This document shows, piece after piece, positions 45,401 through 58,200 of a stretch of 64,000 nt of DNA (position 1 is its first letter; each line of letters opens with the position of its first letter). The stretch comes from Balanoglossus misakiensis. Lineage: Eukaryota > Hemichordata. The notes under the pieces were generated by a model. It was not told the DNA's origin. It did not search any database and saw only the letters and a list, made by a program, of their open reading frames with translations. The translations under genes and the position numbers were made by a program. The stretch is taken from contig CM082581.2 of the NCBI GenBank assembly GCA_040954595.2, forward strand, positions 9,672,001 to 9,736,000, written 5' to 3'.

Positions 45401-48400
45401 ACTTGTTTATCTCCATTTAGCGCAAAATCTGATCCTCGCTAATTGAGATGAAAGTGGCCAGATAGAAACAGCCTCTTTCGCCGTATTTACCCCTATTTTT
45501 TCGCACACAATACTCTCAGTGGAACTTCGTGTTAAACCTAGCAGAACCGCACAATATTTCAACTGTAATTACACGCTTGTTCGCGCATTGTCTGCACGGA
45601 AGAGGAGAGCTTTTGTCGATCTCAACAAAAGCCTCGCCACACAACCGTCTTGTAAAGGGGCAGCGGCCTACAACAAGGAGAGTGTGGCGTCCTGTAAAAG
45701 AGCTCGGTTTTAGAGTCTTCGGCGGTACGGGACGGGCACGCGACAAAAGCGGTCATTAGGAAAACCAGAAACAATCCGCGGCGACAATTTCAAATATGCT
45801 AGTGCCGCAACAAAAGAGACCTTCTCCGGGACGGAAAGGGAGCCACAGCGATGCGGTTGGGTTTTTTTATTTTCTCTTTGAAGTTTTGCAAAACTCCACC
45901 TCTGCGAAGAATTCTTCCAGTCTTTCTACGACCCCTTGTTACGCTAAAAATGCCAGGAATCTTTCACCTGGTAGCACGCGGGGGTCAGAGGTCACACACC
46001 TGAAAACCTTCGGAAGTCTTCAACAAGAGGGGATACAGGTATACTGTACTCGGACGGTGGTTTCTTGAATGGCCTGTTGATGTGAATGCGCTCTGGAAGA
46101 CGTCAGTATACTCAGTAACTTTTGTCGGGGTCTCCTTTGTGGAAACCTCTGGCTGCACGGGTACAATGAGGCAGACGATATGTGGGGTCCTGTCTGACAC
46201 ACGCGGTGATATGTATCTATACCTTCAGTCACCCACCTCCATAGGTACTTTTTTTTACTGCCATCATTGACGTGTGCGACGGGCTCTCGGCGGTAATAAA
46301 AAGCACCTTGAAGTAAAACTGATTGTCAATATTGACAAGACATCCCATCAACTATTTTTATAACGACAAGTACAAATGTCGTCAAGCTGTGGAGGCGCAG
46401 TCTACGGGCGGTAACGGGTTAATAAAATAAAAAAAGACATTTTGAAAAGCGTTGCCGATTACAGTTATATTATGCTTTTGAGAAAGTTCAATGCGCGGCG
46501 TGACAGCGGCACAAGCCGGCGACTTGTGACTGGTTTTGTTGTTCGAGCCCCGTGGGCAACAAGTGCAAAACAATAAACCTTAGAAAGTCAAGAAAACCCG
46601 CCCTTTCTTTGTCATCAATGGCAATGAAGCCACGGAGAATCACGACAGAGAATGGCGCGGTTCGTTTGTGGGGGCCCAGCACTAAATGGTATAAATAGAA
46701 CAGAAGATGAACGGCGCCGTCTTGTCAAGCTGGACTCAGCAGGCCAATTGATAGAAAGTCATTCACGTCAAACCAATCAGTGTAAATGTATTTAAAGTGG
46801 GGGTTGCGATTGTATGACGTCACTAGTGATGACCATGAGCGAGTTGGGAAGAGAAGGGCATTTTTTATGTTCACACGTCACACCACACGTCACACCATCA
46901 ACGTGAAGAAATCGCGGGCGTTGCACCAACGAATGACTCAAGGCACTTGAACTTCAGGACAATTAAAATGTCCCCCCCCCCCTTTCATCACGTGTTAGTG
47001 CTGCACGTCTCGGGGCTTGCGCATTTGATTATTCCTGTGACAGTGAATTTGCTAATTGGTACATCAAACATCATTACAAGCAGCTAATATGACCAATGCC
47101 GTACAGCTATATCGGACCAACTAAATGCTCAGTATATAGGGAAAATAAACACGTGGATGTGGTATACTATACTACATGTACACACCACACCACCTCAGAC
47201 AAGACACGATTTCATCGCATCGTACAACGCAACGCAACAGAACACGTCAATATGATAGGCGCTCGAAGTACAAAGTACAAAGTCACGATGCCCCCCCCCC
47301 CCTCTGAATCCACACAACATTTGCAATCTTCGGAGTCAACTTCAGTAACAATCGACATCATCAATTATTTCAAGTGGCAAAGACAGGGGATGTATTTGGC
47401 GTTCAGGAAAAGGCCGGATAATTTGTCTGTGCGCATCATCACGACGGTTGCGTCGGAGGCAGGAAACCATGTGGAATTTGTTTGAACAGTTTAGTGGCAT
47501 TTGTTGTACCTCATAAGGGGCTAATAACTGGCTTTTATCAAAATACTAACATGGGAAAGCGAGCAAATTTATGTGTATAAACCGGCGATTACTTCCGACC
47601 AGACTCGCCGCAGCAAACTCTCCGGCACGCCTAGGCTTCCACTGGGCGCGGGAGCGTCTTTCAAAACGCTGCTGATTGCTGTTAAAATCAAATATCTGGA
47701 AACGGAAAAGCACCTGGTATTCGGCGACGACAAACAATCGCCTCGTCAAGAAAGACGCGGAAATCACGATGTCTTGCATTTGAGAAAATCGTGTTTGTTC
47801 ATTCCTCGTAAAATTCACGTTGTACAACAGTTTGGGCTGCGAGACCAAACACTAGTATCGGAGCTGGCCTCTGATTGCCGTGTTAATTCTTGTTTCTAAC
47901 AACATTTCACCACTATATCTTGTAACTTGAAGAGAAATTTACTCAAAATGTTACCCCGATTCTGATAGTAACCGCTGAATTTCGGTACATTTATAGGAAA
48001 TCATACAAACCGTCAATTGTGCAAACAAAATGTTCCACACATATGAAAATGTGTTGGAAATAAAGCGACAGACTGAGATACTTCGGCTTTCTCGACCAGA
48101 GAAACAACAACAAAAACACACAAAAAACCATGATATAAGATATCTTAATAACTCACTCCATTATCGCCTGGCCAAAGTTGCACGAAAGAAATAAAGGAAG
48201 GAAGGAATGAGGGAAAGAAAAAAACATATCGGTTATAATTAGGCACTACTTTTACCGTTTCCCCATGAACGCCCTCTTTCGGCGGTTTTAGTCCTGGTGT
48301 ACACCGACAGCCAGACACGACATTAATGTCAATGGGCGGAGTCGTTTTGCCTCTTTAAAAAATTGGTGAGACATGAAAAAACAAAACGCCAAGAAGTTGT

Positions 48401-51400
48401 GGCGAAAATTTGAGACCGGGGGATTCTGCTGTAGGGAATGACAGACATCTTCACTCTGTCTAATCATACACACTCCTTGAATTGAGTATCCTTTGTATCG
48501 ACACGATGTGCAAATACTGACCGAGTATCGACACATTTCACGAGTACAGCCTATTCGTACAATACATTACGGAAGCTAGAGGGCGCGCTTACATGTGCAT
48601 TCGGTAAGAAGGATGTTGCCTCGAGTCGCTCACTTCTCACCCGACACGGATTTATATGCTATACAGGTAGAGAAATCTCTCGCCTACCCGCTTCTAACGA
48701 ATATGTTTTTGCTACTAGGCTGAATTGAACATCTGCATACTGTATTCAGATATACAACTCTGAGTCTGGGAGATGGAACAGGCAAGCTAGCCAGATAGAC
48801 AGGCGACGTCAGAAGATAGTGCAAACAATGATGGCGATAGACGCGTGTGGCAATCTTATTCGTCTTGACAGTTCATGGGGACCCGTTGATAATAGGCATG
48901 CCTATGCTGGAGACAGGCTGATAGATATGAATAAAGTTAATACGAGCTCAGTTGGCTTTCTAACTATGTTATAATTGATATGGTCACAAGTTGAAACATC
49001 TGGTTATCAAAAACGCCCTCTAGCGTCAAAATCTCTGCAATAATATCCATTTCATATCTCCATGGTTACGGCAAAATTAAACACTATCTGAACACCTGTT
49101 GATCAAATATTTCCGAGAAACGCCTTAGAGAGAATGATATGCATGAAGAACAAGACGGCTGGGGATAGGTTAAATGGTTTAGGCCTAAACTGTGGCGGCC
49201 AGGGGCTGGTCTCGAGGGGTAAATGCGTACGGAGGTCATTGAATTATAGGGCACGTTGGTCTATCATCGCCTTATTTATGCCCGAAACACTTGTTTTCAG
49301 CGTTTTTGGCAGATTTATTAGTTATTTCACCGCTTATGGAGTCTACTCCACACACATGGTAGAATCATTACCTAGTAGACGCCTCGAGTAAGGCAACTCG
49401 CGCTTTGGCCCGTGCGCGCCCGTGATCATTGACGCAAAGTTTGACAGCGATGGTCGGCATATGAAACAGGCTGATTACGAGTCATTCAAGGGAGATACAA
49501 TGACCCCCCTGGGAAATGGTGAAGGGTCAAAAGAAGTACAACAGCTATCGACATGTGTCACTTATCTCGCGTTCGAATTTTCTGGACGTGCGCGGCGGCA
49601 CAGAAAACTGCGATAGATGTGACACAGGCACACGAATATGGCAGACACTGAACATTTTAAATTAGTACGCTTCTCTCTCCTCTCACATTTTGAAGAACGA
49701 GAGATGGTTATAAAAAAAATAAAGCTGAAATTCAGAAAGGCCAAACTTTTCTTATTTTTTTATCAATATAAAGAAAGTTGTCCATAATTATGAATCTTTC
49801 TAAGTGTATTCTTTGCTATCTTTGCGAGGATGTATTTTTGATGCGCGGTAAGTTTGGATACAATAACAATGTTTTTTTTACACATATACGGGCTATGTCG
49901 ACAAGTGGAATACTGGGTATATTAGCATGCTGTTTGAAGTAGAGGAAGACATTTCATTTGATACACGGAATAAAATTACTGGAAATGGAGCCGAACGTTA
50001 CAGCGAAATGTTTTCTTCAAGATAAAGATGCCCAATTAAAATACATCTGAATGAAAATTCAATCAGTACAGAGTTCATATGTGCTAAAAGGCTTTATAAT
50101 CTCAACTATGCTGATAAAACAGTATGGTCTTTAATTTGCGATGAATTGGCAGAAATTCCCCAGAAATTCCGACGGAACCGTGCTAAAGGTCCTCTTGAAA
50201 CTTTGGAGAATGTATGACTTTGTTTTCAACGACGACGAACTGATGGACCCTAGAAGGGGGCGGTAGTTCGAATACGATTCCGCACTTGTAAATAATTGAT
50301 GTTTTACTGTTAGCTCGATGTTGGCTCAAATGTTTCCAGGCGATGTCACCAAGAAATCTTAAACGGAACTTGTTACATGCGAAGGAATTATGAGGACAGC
50401 GTTGTTTATTCGCGCAAACATCTTCAACTGTGAGCGTCATCAATTTTTCACACTCAGATAAGCACAGACACGTGACAGAATTGTATTTTGTCACCCTGGT
50501 ATGCACTTCCAACAGTAGAAATGGGTCCCTACAACAAACTATTATCTAAATATAATGTTTACGATAAACAAGTCTTTTCTGTAAATTTTGCCGATCTCAG
50601 CTCTCGGACAATCCCTCCCTTATTCTAGAGACGTTAAGCTCGACACGGTCTTTCAACAAATTTGACTATATTTCGGATATTTATTTACCTATGAAGGGGG
50701 GGGGGTGTTTATGTTTTTGCTCAAACGACGTTATCGGAAATCATCACTTTGAAACTAAAAATCCACGTGACGAAATAACGTCACAGTCTCATCCACCAAC
50801 AGGAAGAAGATGATGTCCACTTTCCTTAAGTGCTCGCACTGAGGCATCATCGCCATAAACATACAATATCTCGTTTAGATCCACGCCGGGGGTATAGGCA
50901 CTGGCGGCCACCAGTGCTGGACAATGATGTACAGAAAGTTGGGCGATATCGCTTTACTCGTGTCGACAATATACCATGCAGTACCCACCCTGCCGTTGAC
51001 AAACAAGCAGCAAGAGGTTATCACGATCGAGATAACTGTTTGCGAAGTTCAGATCTCTCCTACAGATGGAGAGAGGCAAGTGTATGTACGACGTCAATAA
51101 CTGCCCGATTTCATTGTTCGTTATCACCGCGAATACTATATATCTTGACAGCTTCTGTGCGTGTGGCATTAGGTTCTGACTGCTGGTGTTAGAAGTCTCG
51201 TTATCGACTTGCTTGCATTAGTTGACCCGGAAAGTGTGACCCCGAACACTTTCAGTTTCTTTCAAAACAAACTTTTTTGTAAACAAACAAATAATCCGAA
51301 CGTAGATAAAATCGAAGAACCTTATTGGCATTGGTTGAAAATTCACGTTGACGTCAACGTGGACTTCCGGTTTCGCGGCCGCAGTACAATCGCTCGCTGT

Positions 51401-52237
51401 GTGGATGATGAGCCGAAACTTTACCAACACCGTCAGATTCGGTATCTCCTCAAGTTTCGCAATGAGGCATCAAGGACAATCAATCACCGACTAAAACAGT
51501 TTTACATGGACGGAACAGTCGGTTCATTGTAAAAGCAACGTCATGCCTCTGACGAATCGACGTGTTTGCCGATTCTCCGTTTTGGTAAAACGGTACCAAT
51601 AGTATGAATATTACATCACAACTACTTCCATCATGTACTAAAGTGGAGTCTATGAACTCTATAAAACGAGGTCACTTAATAACAATAACCTGATTGAAAG
51701 AAAACGAATTGGTAAAAGTTTGCCTTGATATGCAATAGTAAAGTGTGATAGTTTACAGGTGTTGGCAGTGAGTCTATGAAATAATTGAAAAAGTTATCTG
51801 ATCGAAATCGCGCACAAGTATGTCTTAGAAGAATCGGCTTTCCATTTGAAAACATTAAGCGCAAAGAATGTCAAGCTACTGTAATTTTTCATCCTTGAAT
51901 ATCCCGCCCGTCGAATTCGACAAGATGTTTATTTGAAAGTGGTTGTACTAGTAATGTTTGGTCTCAAGTGTATCGATCCTTCAAACAGGGTTCTTGTTGT
52001 CTTTCAAGAACATGATACTGTTTACTATAACGGTAAAAGGGTATGCAAATGAGGTGGGAATACACTGCACGTGGTATAAGGCATGGCATTGGCTCGGACG
52101 AGAAGTACAATCACTGTGTACTCCGCAAAACACATTTGCATATGTAAAACATGCAATATGTATCTTTGGTGAAGTAACCATGTAGATTACGTTCAAGACT
52201 TGGCCAATGGGGTGTCCTCACTCCAGTTTTCGAGGGC
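39446..52237. other. Non-coding interval between FGF-A and FGF-B
   Basis: 12.8 kb in which no exon, tRNA or repeat-element gene is recognised. Open frames here are short, overlap on several strands and show no domain. It holds homopolymer runs of G or C (44156-44167, 46972-46982, 47291-47302, 50696-50705), TGACGTCA sites at 46815-46822 and inside the 16-nt palindrome 51345-51360, and a TATAAATA at 46690-46697 with only a 14-codon frame after it. Regulatory DNA for the flanking FGF genes is the likeliest content. Confidence 0.5.
51345..51360. promoter_or_regulatory. 16-nt perfect palindrome containing a CRE
   Basis: ACGTTGACGTCAACGT is self-complementary and includes TGACGTCA at 51349-51356. 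It lies about 0.9 kb upstream of the FGF-B TATA box. Confidence 0.5.
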
Positions 52238-52245
52238 TATATAAA
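52238..52245 (+). promoter_or_regulatory. TATA box of FGF-B
   Basis: TATATAAA, about 130 nt before the start codon, with an inverted-independent CCAAT (GGCCAATGG) at about 52202-52209. Transcription start expected near 52270. Confidence 0.75.
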
Positions 52246-52374
52246 TACATCGGGACCGAAAAAGTTTCCAGAAACTCTCAGCTGGAGCACACCCGCGCAC
52301 GACAGACAGCAGACCACAAGGACCAGTTCAAGAAAACCATCGGGCGAAATCAGTTCTCTGCCTCGGAAACAGCT

Positions 52375-54987
52375 ATGAATTTTCAGAGTTTTGCGGTGTC
52401 CTTCATCCTCTCGACCTATCTGTGTCGTCTCAGCTCCGCCTTTGTTCACCCGGAAGGGGCGCCCTACGCCACCACGGCGTCGCCGAGCAACCAGTCAGCA
52501 GAGGACGCGGAGGAGGATGGGGATGCGGACAGTGAAGGGGATTATTACTGGATCCAATGCCTCAGTCTCAGAGGTTACAATCTCCAAATTCTACCAAACG
52601 GCAAAATTCAAGGAGTTACCGGCAAGGATGAATTTGGTAAGTAAAGCTTCTTATGCAGCTGTAGAAATACAGCGATATTTCCCCTGGTCGATTTAAGCGT
52701 TGTATTCACGCTCATGACTTAAGACATCATTGTAACAGTTGCACGAGAGAGGCTGAATTTGTTCGACTGGACACCTTTCCATGCACACCATTTTATACTG
52801 ATTAATCATAATCTGGAAAAGGTCGCGGAAAAGGTCACGCTATGTGAAATTGAACTTCATTACACTTTATAAGATGGGCAACTTTTCTGTCTTTCGCGAT
52901 GTATGTAAAAGTTTTTTCTTTTTCAATTGCAACTGGAGACATATGTTATCACTCCATCCCACAGTGCTCTAGACAAGAACATTGCAGTACATTTCCTTCA
53001 AACCCAACAGATCAAAATATCATTTTCTGAGAAAATGTCTATAAAAGTTTAGAAATCGTCGCAAGACTTTCCGAGATACAGATGTGTTTTACAGTCACCA
53101 TTATTCAAAGCAAACAAACAACACAAGTGTCTCCTGTTTGTTAAATTTTGAATCCAAAATGACGACCTTTTTTGAGGGCCCATCACCGTTTACTTTGTGT
53201 TTCTGATTGCTGGCAGATTAAACAACAGCTTCGAGGTATAAAGCAATTTGAACAGCTCTTCATTGAAACTCACCCCCTTTGTAACAATAGCTGCATCCTG
53301 ATCTGTTGTATCACATCCATCTTCCTCCTTGTTTGTCTCACCGGTAAAACCACAAAGAAACAATAGCCAATTTGAGTTCACTTTTGTTCGCCAAACTCCA
53401 ATGTAAATCTGCCAGTCAGCTCAAAGTAAATAGGGTAACGCACACAATAATACGCCGCAACAACAAGATCGCGGGCAAGAAAGGGCTATACATGTAATTG
53501 ATTACTCTTGAACAAAGCTAAGCACAATGTTGTATTCGTATTGCGGAGGCGAAGATTTCAATGAAAACCTCGCAAATGGTCACCTTCAACAGATCCTATA
53601 GATAGATTATCTCCCAAATTAGCACGCTCTATTGTGTGGAGAACCCGTCCATTCACGGACCTCCCGCACAATACAAAGATGCACAGAACACGCTAATTTT
53701 TCACAATACAATCTCCACCGCCGGCGATACTGATTTAGCCGGACCCCCCAAACTAGTTGCATTGGACTGCAATTTTCCATCGAATACGTGTTGTATTGTG
53801 GAAAACTGAACATTACAGGTCTCCTGTTGTGGTGACTCTGTACACGAGGTCAGTGTGTCACTGCCAGCGTGGTTCACCCACTTTCTATCTCATCAGTTCC
53901 CTTTAAAAAAACTCCCCTTTGAATAAATTATGCAGATGAGCCTAGCTGTGTATTGCACTCTCACGTCATAGCCTTTGCACAGACAAGAAAGGTCATTGCC
54001 TTCTTGATTTCGGAACACCACGAACGTCATCATGAACGTCATACCTCTCTCTTGTCCAATGCTCTGTGTCTTGTTTCAACACTGCTTTCTTAAAACTTTC
54101 TCTGTTGCCGATTGACTTGTTTACCGTCACTTTATTTTCACGGGAAGCCGTGTCACTCTGTAGAGACAAGAACTCGCCCAGGTGTAAAGGGAGAGTTCGT
54201 GAATGAATGAGCAAAATGAAGTGGTCAGCTGGTTTCGATGCAAACAATCGGGAATTGTCTTCCATTGTTTTGAAGTAATCGAATGTAACTGCTCAAAATA
54301 GCAGTGTTTTCACACGGTCAGTAGAGTGACCGTGGTTTTCAGTGTGCCCAGATTGAAGAACCATTAGAAAGAACCATTAGAAAAAAATTAACTGGCGAAA
54401 TTTGCCGACGCCATCCCTAATCAAAGTGCTTACTCCTACTGTTTGGCAAAACTTAACACACTCTTTCTTCTCAATTTTCCTTCAGCTGTGATTCGAAAGA
54501 AAACTGCAGGCGTCGGCCTTATCAGATTACAAGGAGTCGAAAGTAGGCGTTACCTCTCAATGGATGGAGACGGTGATGTGTATGGCCAGGTAAGTCAAAG
54601 CTTTCATTGCAGCCAATTTTACGAAACGTAGCTCACAGTGTATTAGTACCTATTCGCGGATTTATGTCGTAACAGTTCCACGTATACGGGGTGACCGTGA
54701 CATAATCGAAGCACACTGGTGATGACGTGTTTTAATTACGTTTTGCTGTTTTGTTTTTCCAGCTCGAGCTTAACGATTCATCGAAGTTTAGAGAAGTCCT
54801 CCAAGACGGGCATTTGTCCTATTCGTCGCTTTTTAATGACACTTGGCTAATAGGCGTCACTAAAACTGGACACGTGCGAAGAAAATACAATGTCAGTCAG
54901 CGGATGACACACTTCATCGCCTCTCCCCTCGACCTAGAAGATCGGCGGAAGTATGTTGTCCGAGAGGGGGAAACGAGCGCCCTCTAA
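52375..54987 (+). CDS. Fibroblast growth factor (FGF-B of the tandem cluster)
   Basis: Three exons, 52375-52636, 54486-54589 and 54763-54987, phases 1 and 0, giving 196 residues. Exon 2 is 104 nt, the usual size of the middle FGF exon. A signal peptide is seen at residues 1-22 (FILSTYLCRLSSA), followed by an acidic spacer (AEDAEEDGDADSEGD). The trefoil core has YNLQILPNGKIQGV, GLIRLQGVESRRYLSMDGDGDVYG, then SKFREVLQDGHLSYSS and MTHFIASPL. The Cys normally found in the exon 3 CxFRE motif is Ser here. The C-terminal tail is charged (LEDRRKYVVREGE). Secreted receptor ligand by family. More divergent than FGF-A and not assignable to a subfamily. Confidence 0.9.
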
Positions 54988-55220
54988 CATTGAGAGGGTG
55001 GTTTCTTTAAATGACCCACAATCCCATTGTTGTGGAGATGGGAACACTATGCATTGTGATATGTTTTGTTATACGTACAAATATATTTATGAATATGAAA
55101 AGTTTGCATTTCACCCAGAATTTACTCAAGTTTTATTTATTTTAAGGAGTATTCCATTTTTTGCTGGTATTGTGCGCATTTTTTTTCTTTTATAATTAAA
55201 AATGGACTTATAAACACAAT
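54988..55220 (+). other. FGF-B 3' UTR
   Basis: AT-rich with AUUUA pentamers at 55085-55089 and 55135-55139. A variant poly(A) signal ATTAAA occurs at 55195-55200. The end is uncertain. Confidence 0.4.
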
Positions 55221-58200
55221 CCATGGATCTGCGGGCAATCCAAATTGCAAATATATTTGTTGCGGTACATTGATTTGCTTCGGCAAAAAGACGCCAATCC
55301 GGGGGTGCCAATACTGGCAACAGTTTATATCACGATAAGGAGACGAAAGAGAAGATCGTCCACAGTGGACTTGGCTCATCCGGAATTTAAAGCGGTCATT
55401 CTAGAACGAGCTTTTATTAAAGGTGTCGTTAGCATTATTGTCTGCGAAGGAGGGTGTTTGTGCAATTGACATGGACGCTTTCATATCATAGTGATGCGAG
55501 TCAAAAAGCGCCACCTCGAACATGCCCGACGTTGCTTGATATTCCTGTTGTCGTCGTTCGAGGGCGCTATTATCCACGTGACTAGATTCAATTCAGAGCG
55601 ATTTATAATACAGTTACGTATAAGAAAAAGGTTGAGAGGCGACACATGAAGTATACTAGCAGTATATGTTTACAAATACAATCATATTTAGGTCGCGACA
55701 TTTTGGAAACTTGACTTTACCACGTGGGGAGACCGTTGTCGATATTTGCACACTGGAACAGAGGGTATAATCCTTCAATACATTTTGGAAAAGAGTGAGC
55801 TTATGCTGCCCCTCCCACTGAAACTCTACCCTCTTCCAAACCGAACTCTCAGAGTTTCTTGTCAAGCGGCACACACATCCGTGTATGACACGACCACTGC
55901 ATAGAGATACACAGAACCCATGGGATAGGACTTTCACCAATATGTTTTGGTCCAAAACCATTGTTTTCTATGGCAAAGTTGAAACTCTATCAGGGAAATG
56001 GGGTGAACAAGTAGTAGGCCTAAAGGGTCTTACGCTGAATGCATTGTTGACCACACCTTTCATTTTTTTCAGTTGTCATAAACTTTTATTTCAATTATGG
56101 AAACCGCTTTTATTTATTGCATTTGATATTGAGTACAACGTCAGCTTTTCTGTATTACTGTTCAGTATGGGATTATTTTTTGTACCAGGTTATGTATTCG
56201 GGCAATATTAATAAACGGTGCGATGACAACCAATTCTGCCGTTTGCATGCAGTGTCTGTGTCTCAAGGGCAAGAGAGGAGCAATATAATTCTATTTCCAC
56301 TTGTCGCCCATGTCCTTGAAGGGTGAATGGATACTCGAGCTCCATCTCGTTATTTCACTTCTACGGGGAAAAGAGATTTATCAGTGACGTCACCGCAATT
56401 GGCGTTGCTATGGTTGCTCTATTCATGTTCGCACTCAGCGGACTCGCCATACAATAAGGTATATCAGAGAAAAGAGAGAAAAAAATACTGATGGCATTTG
56501 ATTGTCACAACTTTCATCAATGACGTTGCATTTAGGAGCAATTTCATCTTGCAACTAGACAAAGCCATCATTTACGTCACGTCGTTGAAACACGGATGTG
56601 TGATCGCTTCTGGACGGTTGAGGGCGATATCACGACAAACTCAGCCCCAGCCGTCCGTCAAGTCATTCTATTTTCTACCCCAGCAGAGGGGGTGGGGGAC
56701 GGACATACTAGAGATATGGGAATAACTACCGTTGATATAGGAGAGTCTGACCACTGACAAGAACGCAATGTTACAGGGTGTTACGACAAAACAGATTGCA
56801 GTCGATATGAGAGAAAATCTGAGCGAGACAATACCAAGGACACAACACGACATTGATATACCGTTGAAGAGCAATTTTCCTACACTCATAGACCTTGACT
56901 CTGTGAAATAGACAGAAAACAGACAGGACGATTATCATTAAAGAAACAAATACTTCTTGACTTTAACCCATCTATCTCTACCTCTCTGAATATTACTGAT
57001 AAACGCTGACAAAAGGGGGACATTAAAATTTAAACCCCTTTTATTTGGCTTCGCAGCTTTAACGGTATTCCGGCAAAGTACATTCCATGATTAAGGTGCC
57101 TTTGTCTCCTTGTCACCCGCCCGTGGCCTAGTAATCATGAGCAGTAAAAGGACGCGACGCGACGAAATGGGGAACTCTTGATTAAATCCCGCCAATATTT
57201 TGTCGGCAGGCATTCAAGTTTTGATCATGAACACCGATTAGGGGTTCGGGGAAAGCTGAATAATTCATAGCAGCTCCTTAAAGACCTCGCCTGGCGTGAA
57301 AACAGACGAAATCTTAGTCATTTAAAACCCGCAGTCACCATGGTAACATGCGAAAGTAGCGCCGGCAGCGCAAAAGTGAGTCAACCATTAAATGATCTGA
57401 TGGGCTTTAAATTGAACCTGGGCGGAAATTGCAGCTATCACGGTCAATAGGGGCGGTAATTGCTGACATAGGAACCTTTCTGAGTCGAACGAGACGTGTT
57501 TCCTTCGATGTGCTCCGAGACACCTGTTTGTGTATTCAGTCGCGCATCACGCTTTCTTAGGAATCGCTGCTTCGAAACGAGCAGCTTAATCGGCATTGTG
57601 CGAAATTACGTTCTTATCGACCTGTACTAGTTAACTCATGATAAAAAAAAAACAACGTCAGCTTAAGAAGTCAGCTGCAAACGACACCTAAATTCTAAAC
57701 TTTGAATGTTGCGGTTTCTGACACAGCATGCGTCATCCCCGAGGTGTTGCACTTTCAATTAGACACACACAGCCTCGTATTATACTTCTTAAAGCAACTT
57801 TCAAATGAAATGATTCTGAATCTGAAATGTCGTGAAAATTTCCGGAAAGGGGTTCTTCTGTATATAGTCATCTTTTGTGAAGAGTGGTTCTATAAAGAGA
57901 ACGCCGATTTCTTTAGATTAATTTCTTGGAAACTTACTCACACTGCGTATAGTAACTTCACAAACTTTAAACGTGATTCAAGGATTATGATGGAACTTGA
58001 AACACACATGAACCAAGGAGGGGATTGTCCTCCGAAACAGCACATTTTATGTCAAAAGGTAACAGAGAGGGGCCAGTGTATGTTAAATGTAGTGATTTGG
58101 ACATTTTCACAGAGCTTGGTGCAATAACGCATACTAAAGGAATGCTCGTGGTGCTGTTTTGCCTGTTGACCACTGAACACTAGCTTAGAGATCGTAAACA

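Noticed and set aside
46535-46560. GTTCGAGCCCC resembling a tRNA T-arm
   Set aside because: No acceptor, D-arm or anticodon stem could be folded around it.
46690-46750. TATAAATA followed by an ATG
   Set aside because: The frame stops after 14 codons and no exon follows.
57702-58127. 141-codon plus-strand frame
   Set aside because: No domain, and no promoter or splice partner found; within the length range expected by chance here.
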